The position numbers were made by a program, and so were the translations under genes. From the NCBI GenBank assembly GCA_016936955.1, contig JAFGWW010000024.1, positions 1 through 33,164 on the forward strand: a stretch of DNA of 33,164 nucleotides, in the 5' to 3' direction. Of the stretch, positions 1 to 13,143 are shown one piece after another; position 1 is the first letter of the stretch, and every line of letters begins with the position of its first letter. Under the pieces are notes generated by a model, which saw nothing but the letters and a program-made list of their open reading frames with translations, made no database searches and was not told the origin of the DNA. Source of the DNA: Planctomycetota bacterium (GTDB lineage: Bacteria > Planctomycetota > SZUA-567).

Positions 1-738
1 TCCGAGGGCGATGGGATTGACCGCCATGATGAGAAGCGCCTTGTTAGCGGCGCAGGTTTCGGCGAGTTTGGTAAAGTCTGCCACGCGCCCGAAAAAGTCG
101 GGGTATTGGACAATCACTGCCGCCGTTTCCTTATCAACCTTCGCGGCGAGGGCGGCGATATTACCGTCATTCTCGGGGCTGTAGTCGAGGCATTCCATCT
201 CAATAAGGGCGTTGCGGCTGTAGCTCTGGAGCACCTCGCGGTAATGCGGGTTGAGGGATTTGTCGTAAACGATCTTGCCGCACTTGGTCTGGAGGACGGC
301 CATGACGCAGGCTTCGTAAATCGCGGTGCCGCCGTCATAGAGGCTGGCGTTGCTCACATCCATCCCGGTAATGCGGGCGATTGCGGTCTGGTATTCGAAA
401 ATCGCCTGCAGCATGCCCTGGCTGATCTCGGCCTGATAGGGGGTGTAGGCGGTATAGAATTCAGAACGGGCAACCATCTCGATCGCCGCGCTTGGGATGT
501 GGTGGTTATACGCTCCGCCGCCGATAAAATAACTACCGCTGCGGACGGGATAAAGGTTGAGCGCCTCAAGGTCGCGCATGTGCTCAAGCAGTTCCATCTC
601 GGAGAGAGCCTTGGGCAGGTTTATTTTCGGATCGCGGATACTCTCGGGGATATCGGCAAAAAGCTCGGCCGCTGAAGCAACCCCGATTTTGGAAAGCATC
701 TCGCTCGTGTCTTTTTCTGTGTGCGGAATATATGACAT
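1..738 (-). CDS. gcvPA: Glycine dehydrogenase (decarboxylating) subunit 1, GcvPA (C-terminus runs off the window)
   Basis: Manual reverse translation from ATG at 738 gives MSYIPHTEKDTSEMLSKIGVASAAELFADIPESIRDPKINLPKALSEMELLEHM...GGGAYNHHIPSAAIEMVARSEFYTAYTPYQAEISQGMLQAIFEYQTAIARITGMDVSNASLYDGGTA, typical of GcvPA. The frame is open to position 1. The ORF track missed it because there is no stop in the window. Confidence 0.93.
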   Translation of the reverse strand, partial: MSYIPHTEKDTSEMLSKIGVASAAELFADIPESIRDPKINLPKALSEMELLEHMRDLEALNLYPVRSGSYFIGGGAYNHHIPSAAIEMVARSEFYTAYTPYQAEISQGMLQAIFEYQTAIARITGMDVSNASLYDGGTAIYEACVMAVLQTKCGKIVYDKSLNPHYREVLQSYSRNALIEMECLDYSPENDGNIAALAAKVDKETAAVIVQYPDFFGRVADFTKLAETCAANKALLIMAVNPIALG

Positions 739-760
739 CTTCTTTTCCCATTAAATTAAA

Positions 761-790
761 AAGGCAATCCCCGTTTTTCAGGATTGCCTT
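761..790 (-). terminator. Perfect hairpin plus T-rich tract between gcvH and gcvPA
   Basis: AAGGCAATCC-N10-GGATTGCCTT perfect 10-bp inverted repeat. On the minus strand it is followed by TTTAATTTAA. Confidence 0.7.
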
Positions 791-814
791 ATTTTCGTCA
801 ACTTTCGCTTTGCG

Positions 815-1213
815 TCAACTATTGTCGGCTAATTCTTCCAGATAAGATTCATATTCTTCGCTGTCCATGAGGTAATCGAGCTCGGAGGGGTCTTTCATCT
901 CGATCTTGAAGATCCAGCCCGAGTCGTAGGGGTCGTGGTTGACGTTCTCGGGGGATTCTTCGAGATCGCCGTTGACCTCGACGATCGTGCCGGTTACGGG
1001 GGCGTAAACCGGGCTCGCGGCCTTGACCGATTCGATGTTGGCCGCTTCGTCGCCGCCGTTGAATTCGGCGTCTTCTTCAGGGAGTTCAATAAAGGTTATA
1101 TCACCAAGCTCTGACTGGGCGTGGTCGGTAATACCGACGATGGCGATCTCCTCTTCAACCATGACCCATTCATGATCTTTCGTATAACGCAGATTGGCTT
1201 GAACTGATGACAT
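815..1213 (-). CDS. gcvH: Glycine cleavage system H protein
   Basis: MSSVQANLRYTKDHEWVMVEEEIAIVGITDHAQSELGDITFIELPE...ESVKAASPVYAPVTGTIVEVN contains the lipoyl-lysine ESVKA motif. ATG at 1213 follows AGGAGGAA, so the track start at 1249 is probably too long. Confidence 0.96.
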   Translation of the reverse strand: MSSVQANLRYTKDHEWVMVEEEIAIVGITDHAQSELGDITFIELPEEDAEFNGGDEAANIESVKAASPVYAPVTGTIVEVNGDLEESPENVNHDPYDSGWIFKIEMKDPSELDYLMDSEEYESYLEELADNS

Positions 1214-1285
1214 AAACCGATTCCTCCTGATAAATCCCCGTGGAAACAACGGAGACCGGACAAGTTGTTGTAAAGCTTATGATGT

Positions 1286-1315
1286 GATATACCGTTAAAT
1301 ACAGGGTCTTGTCAA
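1286..1315 (-). promoter_or_regulatory. Sigma70-like promoter for gcvH
   Basis: Minus strand TTGACA-N18-TATATC, about 75 bp upstream of the gcvH ATG. Confidence 0.55.
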
Positions 1316-1347
1316 TAAGAGGATTCAAAAAAACTATTATTTTTTTA

Positions 1348-2154
1348 TTATTCCGAAACGCCTACGTCGGCGGAAATAATTATCGCCATATTTTTACGCT
1401 TTTTCCCGTCCATGTAGCCGAGAAAAGATCTGGAGAAATTATCTGACGATTCCTCGTTTCCGGCAATTATATAGGGCACTCCCGGCCGCAGGTTGAGAGA
1501 GGTGCGAAGCTCGTTTACCTCGATGCGCCCGCGCCTCTCGGCCCTGTTGAAATATGGCAGAAGCTCGACCGAAACGTTATTGCTGTTGGCTGAATTAACC
1601 CGCACGTTCATCCCGGTTCCCGTAACCCGCTCCTCAATGGTACTCACCAGAACCGACCCGCGCCACACCGGCACCACCACCGCCCAGTATATCCTCTTCT
1701 CCTCCACCGCCTGCATGCTCGCACTGCTTCCCGGCATGAGGACCATGAACTGTTTTGTCGTTTTGGAATGGGTATAGCTTTTTGATGAACGCTTGAAGCC
1801 GTTGAAGAATCCGTCCTTCAGGGCAAAAACCTCGCTCCCGTTGCGGCCGCCAAGATGTCCCGTCTTTACCGAGATATTATTATCCTTATAACCCACGGCA
1901 AACCGGGTCAGGTCAACCTGCCCCTCCTCCGCTTCGATACGCGTGATGTTTATCCGCACATTCCCCTTCGGCACAGGCGCGCTCTTGAGCCGCTCCAGCT
2001 CGCGCATGGTGGCGTCAATCGAATCCTCTTCGCCGGTCCCGCCTTTTGAAAATCCAACATAGCCCCCGGTCTCGTAATCATCATCGCAGCCGCAGAAAAG
2101 GCACGCCTGCAAAACCAGCATCACGCAAAGTAAAACAGAGCCCGCCTTTTTCAT
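1348..2154 (-). CDS. Hypothetical, predicted lipoprotein
   Basis: N-terminus MKKAGSVLLCVMLVLQACLFCGCDDD is a signal peptide with lipobox-like LQAC. ATG is preceded by GAGGAGAGAAAG. No family recognised. Confidence 0.7.
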   Translation of the reverse strand: MKKAGSVLLCVMLVLQACLFCGCDDDYETGGYVGFSKGGTGEEDSIDATMRELERLKSAPVPKGNVRINITRIEAEEGQVDLTRFAVGYKDNNISVKTGHLGGRNGSEVFALKDGFFNGFKRSSKSYTHSKTTKQFMVLMPGSSASMQAVEEKRIYWAVVVPVWRGSVLVSTIEERVTGTGMNVRVNSANSNNVSVELLPYFNRAERRGRIEVNELRTSLNLRPGVPYIIAGNEESSDNFSRSFLGYMDGKKRKNMAIIISADVGVSE

Positions 2155-2205
2155 CTTTCTCTCCTCATTAACTTTCGCGTTCGCGTATTCTCTGGTACGT
2201 GTGTC

Positions 2206-2652
2206 TTACCTCTTTTTCTTGCCCGTCTTTTCGTTTACGTGCTTTATAAACATGAAGGTAAAGCATCCGAAAAGTACTGACATTATACAGAATAATACGA
2301 CCCAGAAGACTGTTCCCGTTCCCACAATTCTCGAATCGTAAATATCTCCGCCGATATATTCGACCGTGATGTTCTGGCCCCTGCTGTACTGGCCAATATC
2401 ATTATCACTTACGATTATCGAGCCAGCAACACGCTTGCCGGAGTTTTCGTTTTTGAATCCATACCAGACCGTATAGCTGACCAGACGCCCGTATTTATCG
2501 TGGTTTTCCGTAATCTTGTCGATTTTTGTCTCGTCCGTTTTTCCACCGGTCTTGTACCTGATTTCCTGACACGACTGGAAACCTGAGATACAAAACAGAA
2601 TGAAAATAAAGATCACCCCCTTGAAACTATCCATCCCGGAATTTTCAGCCAT
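2206..2652 (-). CDS. Hypothetical membrane protein, DUF3592-like
   Basis: Two hydrophobic segments flank a domain with ...GRLVSYTVWYGFKNENSGKRVAG...GQYSRGQNITVEYIGGDIYDSRIVG, resembling DUF3592. The internal Met (MAENSG) is the likelier start. Confidence 0.5.
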   Translation of the reverse strand: MAENSGMDSFKGVIFIFILFCISGFQSCQEIRYKTGGKTDETKIDKITENHDKYGRLVSYTVWYGFKNENSGKRVAGSIIVSDNDIGQYSRGQNITVEYIGGDIYDSRIVGTGTVFWVVLFCIMSVLFGCFTFMFIKHVNEKTGKKKR

Positions 2653-2731
2653 CCCGCCTTCCCTTTGATATGAAATATGAAAATGAATCCTGCCTGCAGA
2701 TATTATAAATATTAACCACGTCCCCTTCGAC

Positions 2732-2764
2732 AAAAAAAAGCCCCCCGCATCTGCGAAGGGCTTT
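2732..2764 (-). terminator. Rho-independent terminator downstream of gyrA
   Basis: Minus strand AAAGCCCTTCGCAGATGCGGGGGGCTTTTTTTT: stem plus U-tract right after the gyrA stop. Confidence 0.8.
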
Positions 2765-2791
2765 GTGATTCATCTGTAACGCCGGGGGCTT

Positions 2792-5362
<2,571 letters not shown>

Positions 5363-5428
5363 TTACTGATCAACTCCTCTATTATTGCCGCGGCCTTTAT
5401 TCCCCGCCGTGCGGCTGAAGCTTTTTTA

Positions 5429-7921
<2,493 letters not shown>

Positions 7922-8024
7922 TTATTTCTCCTAACGGAATTCAAAACCACCGGAAATAATCAGAATCCCTCTGTGCCTGTGCCCGATTGTTTTTATAAGG
8001 CAGAACGATAAACGCGGATTGTGG

Positions 8025-8498
8025 TTATTCCCTTGTCCCCAGTTTAAATTTAATGTCTCTCAAAGGCGTCTTGCCAAGTTCCTTGTTCATGCTCTGTATA
8101 AGCTCGGCCTTGAAAAAATTCTCAAGCTCATGCTTGAGGGCGTTGCTGAAAACTTCTATGGTCAGAATCCCCTTGGCGAAGGATACCGGCATGGTGTTTT
8201 CCGATATTTCAGGACCTACGGTATTATACCAAATTTCCGAAAAATGTTGATGCTTTTTAACCCAATTCATCCCCGATTTTTTCAGGAATTTTTTGACTGA
8301 TTCGGCAAACTTTTCAGGGTCTGGAAGGACGTTTCTGGTGACCCTGCTGAAATTGCTGTCCTTGCCAACCAGGGAAGAGCGCACCCTGGCGGCTTCTTTC
8401 TCTTTTCTCTCGACTACGGTTCTTTTACGCCAGACTTCGAGAGCCTCGAATTCCTCGTCGCTCATCCCTTCCGGATTGTTGCGCGGGAGGCCGGTCAT
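8025..8498 (-). CDS. dciA: DUF721/DciA-like protein (candidate replicative helicase operator/loader)
   Basis: C-terminal region WYNTVGPEISENTMPVSFAKGILTIEVFSNALKHELENFFKAELIQSMNKELGKTPLRDIKFKLG fits the DUF721 pattern. Starts 2 nt after the dnaN stop. Confidence 0.75.
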   Translation of the reverse strand: MTGLPRNNPEGMSDEEFEALEVWRKRTVVERKEKEAARVRSSLVGKDSNFSRVTRNVLPDPEKFAESVKKFLKKSGMNWVKKHQHFSEIWYNTVGPEISENTMPVSFAKGILTIEVFSNALKHELENFFKAELIQSMNKELGKTPLRDIKFKLGTRE

Positions 8499-8500
8499 GA

Positions 8501-9595
8501 TTAACCGCGCGGCCTGATCGGCATTATTATATGGGTGAAATCCCCGATATCTAGCCGGGCCGGGCTCTCCGAATCGCGGAAACGAATGGTGATCTTTTCG
8601 TCAGAAACGGTCTTGAGTACATCGAGAAGGTATACAAAGTTGAAGCTTACGCTTATCCCCTCTCCGTCCACCTCGGCCGGGATCTCGGTGCGACCGTCGC
8701 CGCTCTCGCTTCCGGATGAATTGATAACAAGCTTGTCCGCCTCGGCGGAGATGCAGACAGAACGGGTCTCCTCGTTTGTGACCTGACCGCTCAGGCGCAG
8801 GGTCTTGATAAGAAGTTCGCGGTTTACGCTGACGCTCTTCTCAAGATCTTTCGGAATTACGTCTTTATATCTCGGGAATTGTCCATCAACCAGGCGCGCC
8901 ATCATTGTGGCCGAGCTGGTCTGGGCAATAAGTTCATGGGCGGTAAGGAATATTTTTACCGTCTCCTCATTGTCTGCAAGACGGGCAAGACTGTTCATAC
9001 CCTTGGTGATGACAATCGCTTCCACATTCTTTCCGCCGGTCCTGCTCTCTTTCTTCACCAAAGAGAGGCGGTGGGTGTCGGAAGAGACAAATTCCACGGC
9101 TTTCTTTTCAATATGAAGAAGAATACCGTTGAGGGCGTAGCGCGTGTCGCCTTTGGCGGTGGAGAACATGGTCTTGCTTACAGCGTCGACTATTGCCGCG
9201 CCTGACATCTCAATCACCCCTTCAGTCGGCATATCGCTGATCGCGGGGAAATCATCGCTGCTCTGGCCCACAAGATGGAACTTGCCGTTCTCGCTGGTTA
9301 TTTCCGCCTTATCGTTTTCAATATTGAAATTGATGGTATTAGCCCAGTCGTCACGGACAAGACCGTTGAGCCTTGAACCGGGCAGCAGAACCGTATCCGG
9401 ATCCTGCAGGCCGTCAACCTCCATCTCATAACGCATCCCGATCTCAAGGTCGGTAGCGGAAAGAGTAATGGTGCCGTTGTCGTTGCCCTTGATCTGGATA
9501 TTCTGCAGAACCGGCTTCGCACTTCTGCTTGGCACAACATCCATCAGCAAACCAAGAACTTCACACAATTTAGATCTTGAGCAGGAAAAACGCAT
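8501..9595 (-). CDS. dnaN: DNA polymerase III beta sliding clamp
   Basis: 364 aa. MRFSCSRSKLCEVLGLLMDVVPSRSAKPVLQNIQIKG...LSATDLEIGMRYEMEVDG...HLVGQSSDDFPAI, ending in FTHIIMPIRPRG. Adjacent to dnaA. Confidence 0.95.
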   Translation of the reverse strand: MRFSCSRSKLCEVLGLLMDVVPSRSAKPVLQNIQIKGNDNGTITLSATDLEIGMRYEMEVDGLQDPDTVLLPGSRLNGLVRDDWANTINFNIENDKAEITSENGKFHLVGQSSDDFPAISDMPTEGVIEMSGAAIVDAVSKTMFSTAKGDTRYALNGILLHIEKKAVEFVSSDTHRLSLVKKESRTGGKNVEAIVITKGMNSLARLADNEETVKIFLTAHELIAQTSSATMMARLVDGQFPRYKDVIPKDLEKSVSVNRELLIKTLRLSGQVTNEETRSVCISAEADKLVINSSGSESGDGRTEIPAEVDGEGISVSFNFVYLLDVLKTVSDEKITIRFRDSESPARLDIGDFTHIIMPIRPRG

Positions 9596-9901
9596 CTGGT
9601 CAACTCTCCCCGTCTATTAGATAATTAATTAGGTAATAATACTACTAATATGATACCAACAATTGTTAATCTGACTGGTTATATTAATATAAATCATTTC
9701 ATAATAAAGATTTATATATTTATGGTGCTTGCTGTAAAGGTGCTTGTATATTATCGGAACCATGTTGATTAGGGGTTGATATGGTTCTTGCGCTTATCAT
9801 CTCCCTGATCAATTGTGTTGAAAACATACCCAATATTCAACACTATAATAACATCATAACTTCAGCTTACAGACATTGAATTCAACAGGAATTCAACAAC
9901 C
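9596..9901. other. AT-rich dnaA-dnaN intergenic region, candidate second origin/unwinding element
   Basis: 306 bp, strongly AT-rich (e.g. attagataattaattaggtaataatactactaatatgata). Contains a TTCAACA repeat cluster and the GTGTTGAA-N13-TTCAACAC inverted repeat. Confidence 0.4.
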
Positions 9902-11188
9902 CTATTTATTTACCGTCTTTCTGAAATCAGCAACCAGCGCGCGCAGGGTTGAATCATTCTTCATCTGTTCGCGAACCTTCTCTGCTCCATGCTTTACCGT
10001 GCTGTGGTCCCTGCCGCCGAAATGCCTGCCGATTTCTTCGAGGCTGGCGGAGGTCATGGTCTGGGCAAGGAACATCGCAACCTGTCGAGGAAAGGCGATC
10101 GAGCGCATGCGGGTTTTGCTTACCATATCTTCATGGGAGATTGAAAAATGGGCGCAGATAAACTTCTCGACCTGTTCGAGGGTAATTGTGCTCGACGGCC
10201 TTCTCGAAGAGGTTTTGAGCAGTTTCTGAACCAGGCTTATATCAATATTTTCATTAAGAAGAACAGCCCTGCTCCGGAGTGAATTCAGAAGCCCTTCAAG
10301 TTCACGGACCGGGCCGAATGTATTATTGGCGATAAATTCAATCGCATTTTCCGGAACCTCAAAGCCTGCCTGCTCTGATTTCGATTTTATAATGCTTTTG
10401 CGCATATTGGCGCTCGGGTTATCCATCTCCACCACCAGACCCCACTGCAACCTGCTTGCAAGCTCATTTGAGAGGAAAGGAATGGACGAGGGTTCGAGCA
10501 GGGAGGAGAAGACAAGCTGGGCGTTTTTATTATGAAGCTGGTTGAATATATTGATAAATTCCATCTGGCAGCTTTTATGCTCGGCAAAATGATGGAAATC
10601 GTCAATTATAAGGATATCGCTGGAGAGGATGGTGTCTCTGAATTTTGCAAGGTTATTGCACTCTACCGCGCGCATGAAATTGTGGAGATAATACTTTGCT
10701 GAGAGGAAGAGGATATTTTTATCAGGCGAGGTTTCCTGAATTTTATTGGCAATAGCATTAAGAATGTGGGTTTTTCCTATCCCGATCCCCGCATGTATAA
10801 AGAGGGGGTTATAAGTGCCGGGATTGACCGAAACCTCTTTTGCTGCGGCGATTGCAAGCTTGTTTGACCCGCCCACATAAAGGTTATCAAAATGAAGGGC
10901 CGAGTTCGGCTCCTGGCTTTTGAGAGAATAAGTGGAAAAGAGATCTATTTTTACAAAAGGCTTTTTCTCGGAATTGTGGTGTACAGCTTCCTGGAGAAGA
11001 TTCTTGATATCTTCCGTAAAGAGGTCATTGAGGCTAGAATCGAGCAAAGAGAAGGTAATACTCTCGTCGTTGTGGCTGACTACTGAAAGACGGTTGAGCC
11101 AGGGGGAGAGGGGCTTGAATCTGGAAGATTCCGAGACCACAGATTTGAGTTTCAGAGAAACACCGGCATCGGGAAGATTTGATGACAA
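9902..11188 (-). CDS. dnaA: Chromosomal replication initiator protein DnaA
   Basis: Walker A GIGIGKTHILNAIAN; IIDDFHHFAE; ELASRLQWGLVVEM; domain IV IAFPRQVAMFLAQTMTSASLEEIGRHFGGRDHSTVKHG. Proposed TTG start at 11188 has AAGGAGG at 11194-11200; the track ATG at 11281 lies upstream of that SD. Confidence 0.93.
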   Translation of the reverse strand: MSSNLPDAGVSLKLKSVVSESSRFKPLSPWLNRLSVVSHNDESITFSLLDSSLNDLFTEDIKNLLQEAVHHNSEKKPFVKIDLFSTYSLKSQEPNSALHFDNLYVGGSNKLAIAAAKEVSVNPGTYNPLFIHAGIGIGKTHILNAIANKIQETSPDKNILFLSAKYYLHNFMRAVECNNLAKFRDTILSSDILIIDDFHHFAEHKSCQMEFINIFNQLHNKNAQLVFSSLLEPSSIPFLSNELASRLQWGLVVEMDNPSANMRKSIIKSKSEQAGFEVPENAIEFIANNTFGPVRELEGLLNSLRSRAVLLNENIDISLVQKLLKTSSRRPSSTITLEQVEKFICAHFSISHEDMVSKTRMRSIAFPRQVAMFLAQTMTSASLEEIGRHFGGRDHSTVKHGAEKVREQMKNDSTLRALVADFRKTVNK

Positions 11189-11417
11189 ACCAACCTCCTT
11201 ATATATATTAACCGGCAATGTTAAAACCGGGAAATAATCTTCAATACCCAGCCGCTTCCCGCTGAAAAAAAGTAGGAACAAAAAACAGATTGATTATAAA
11301 TCGTTCCCGGGAAACAAAAGGGTGGTATCCACAGTTTATCCGCAATCAACTATAATCGAAAAATTCTATTAATATAGGCATATAAGTCAAAAGAAAAAAG
11401 TTTTAATAAAAAATAAA

Positions 11418-11433
11418 TGTTTCACGTGAAACA
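11418..11433. promoter_or_regulatory. parS: parS (ParB/Spo0J binding site) copy 1
   Basis: Exact TGTTTCACGTGAAACA; the flanks extend the perfect palindrome to 18 bp. Confidence 0.9.
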
Positions 11434-11566
11434 TATGCCTGCCCCGTAAATACCACCAATCCCATATGAGTATTGGTTCCTCTAGGAGATATATATTCCA
11501 TGGGGGCGGTATCCGGATAATGCCTGTTTCCCGCAAAGTATGCTTTCCCGGAAATAGCTACCTCAA

Positions 11567-11582
11567 TGTTTCACGTGAAACA
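11567..11582. promoter_or_regulatory. parS: parS (ParB/Spo0J binding site) copy 2
   Basis: Exact TGTTTCACGTGAAACA; the flanks extend it to the 20-bp palindrome AATGTTTCACGTGAAACATT. 149 bp from copy 1. Confidence 0.9.
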
Positions 11583-11756
11583 TTAAATCAGAAAAAAATA
11601 TAAAAGTTGGTTATGTTCTGGTTTATGGTGGCGTAGAAAGAGGTAATAACCTGATCTTTTTTACCATTAAATCTTTTTATTATTGAAATAATGGATTTAT
11701 AAGTTAAATACTGTAATTTCCACAAGTTATACACATGTTGATAGATGGATAACTCA

Positions 11757-13118
11757 ATGAAAATTAAACCACAATCCAAAGCCTCCTTAATCCTCTTCTT
11801 TGCCTTCATATCAATGGTTGTAAGTAACATGGCTGTTGGTGGTGAGGAAGGAAAGAAAAGGGAGAGGGGAAATAAACCCGCCAAAGCTTCCGGCATTAAA
11901 GACTCGGATCAGGTCAAGGCTCAGGATGTAGTTACCGAAGAAAACGGTAATATACCAACCGAAAGCCCTGAGCTTGGGGATACCACAGTATCGGATGACA
12001 ACTATACCAAGCTGATAGAATCCATCAGCATGGACAAGGAAGAGGAAAAGGAGATTGTCTTCCATAACTGCCGTAACGTAAGTTCGACCAATCTCAAAGA
12101 TATCCTTAATGACTTCATAACCGCCAAAGGCAGGGTGGCGGCGAGTGAAGAGTCTGACATAGTAATTATATCGGACGTCAAATCTAATATTGATAACCTT
12201 AAAAAGATCGCAGATACTGTAGATACCAGGGTTCCACAAATTCTTGTAAGCGCCCAGATTGTAGAGGTAACCCTCGATAACGATTTCGAGAAAGAGGTCA
12301 ACCTTTCCTTTGTCCACACCGGAAACCAGTCGTTTATCAAGGAAATAACCTCGGTTCTCACCACCCCCGGCGCCAGCCCAACCATCGGCGAGGGTAGTAA
12401 TATAAGCTTCCGCCCTTATGTCAAAAACTACGAGAACGGCAAGCGCAATGAGCTCTCCTCCTTCTTCCGCTACCTCGAAACCAAGGGCAAGGCCAAAATA
12501 TTATCGGCCCCCAACCTTATTCTGCGCCGCGGGACAGAAGGCAGCATTATTACGGGCGAAGAAGTGCCGATCCAGCAGCAGACAGTCGTCTCCGGCTCAC
12601 TCAGCACCTCCACCGTGTTCAAGGAAGTCGGCATCCGCATGAAGGTCACCCCCACCATGATCTCTCCCGACTCGGTAAGGATCAAGGTCAACCCGGAAGT
12701 ATCGACAGTAACCGGTTACTCCTCTTCCGGCGAAGGCGGGGTTGAAAACCCGATCATTGCCGTCCGCAAGGCGACGACCGAACTGGAAGTCAAGGACGGG
12801 CAGCTGATCTCGATCGGCGGGCTTTTGAGAAATGAAGAGCGTGAGGTCAAGAAGCGGGTTCCGGTGGCGAGCGATATTCCAATTGTTGGTGAACTCTTCA
12901 ACGCAAGGCGCACCGAGACGGTAAAAACCCAGCTTGTGATCTTCCTCCATATCAAGATTCTCAATGAAGGCGAGAAGGGGGGAGTAAACATTTTCCACCC
13001 CATGGACTTCCCTGATACCGTAAACCAGGAAGTTGAGAAAATACAGAAAGATATGCAGGAAAACAAGAAGCAGGTTCTCATGGATTTCGAGGAACCAAAG
13101 AAAGACGCTGATAAATAA
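11757..13118 (+). CDS. Secretin-like protein (GspD/PilQ superfamily C-terminal domain)
   Basis: N1-like segment (VVIISDVKSNIDNLKKIADTVDTRVPQILVSAQIVEVTLD) followed by secretin motifs: SAPNLILRRGTEGSIITGEEVPIQ, FKEVGIRMKVTPTM, DGQLISIGGLLRNEEREVKKRVPVASDIPIVGELFNARRTETVKTQLVIFLHIKIL. Start at 11745 or 11757. Confidence 0.85.
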   Translation: MKIKPQSKASLILFFAFISMVVSNMAVGGEEGKKRERGNKPAKASGIKDSDQVKAQDVVTEENGNIPTESPELGDTTVSDDNYTKLIESISMDKEEEKEIVFHNCRNVSSTNLKDILNDFITAKGRVAASEESDIVIISDVKSNIDNLKKIADTVDTRVPQILVSAQIVEVTLDNDFEKEVNLSFVHTGNQSFIKEITSVLTTPGASPTIGEGSNISFRPYVKNYENGKRNELSSFFRYLETKGKAKILSAPNLILRRGTEGSIITGEEVPIQQQTVVSGSLSTSTVFKEVGIRMKVTPTMISPDSVRIKVNPEVSTVTGYSSSGEGGVENPIIAVRKATTELEVKDGQLISIGGLLRNEEREVKKRVPVASDIPIVGELFNARRTETVKTQLVIFLHIKILNEGEKGGVNIFHPMDFPDTVNQEVEKIQKDMQENKKQVLMDFEEPKKDADK

Positions 13119-13143
13119 GCTCTATTCTTAAAGACAACCAATT

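Larger units (their letters stand above)
11282..11744. other. oriC: Candidate chromosomal origin (oriC) between dnaA and the secretin-like gene
   Basis: Non-coding and AT-rich. DnaA-box-like GTATCCACA (11325), TTATCCGCA (11336), ATTTCCACA (11716) and TTATACACA (11727). Two parS sites, and gene polarity largely diverges here. Confidence 0.65.

Noticed and set aside
106-675. 189-aa plus-strand ORF
   Set aside because: Antisense to gcvPA, whose reverse-strand translation is convincing.
1214-1345. Glycine riboswitch upstream of gcvH
   Set aside because: Looked for the conserved aptamer cores; only a sigma70-like promoter and a short leader are visible.
11417-11584. E-box/MluI-like chance CACGTG palindromes
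   Set aside because: Rejected in favour of parS because the full 16-bp ParB consensus is matched exactly, twice.
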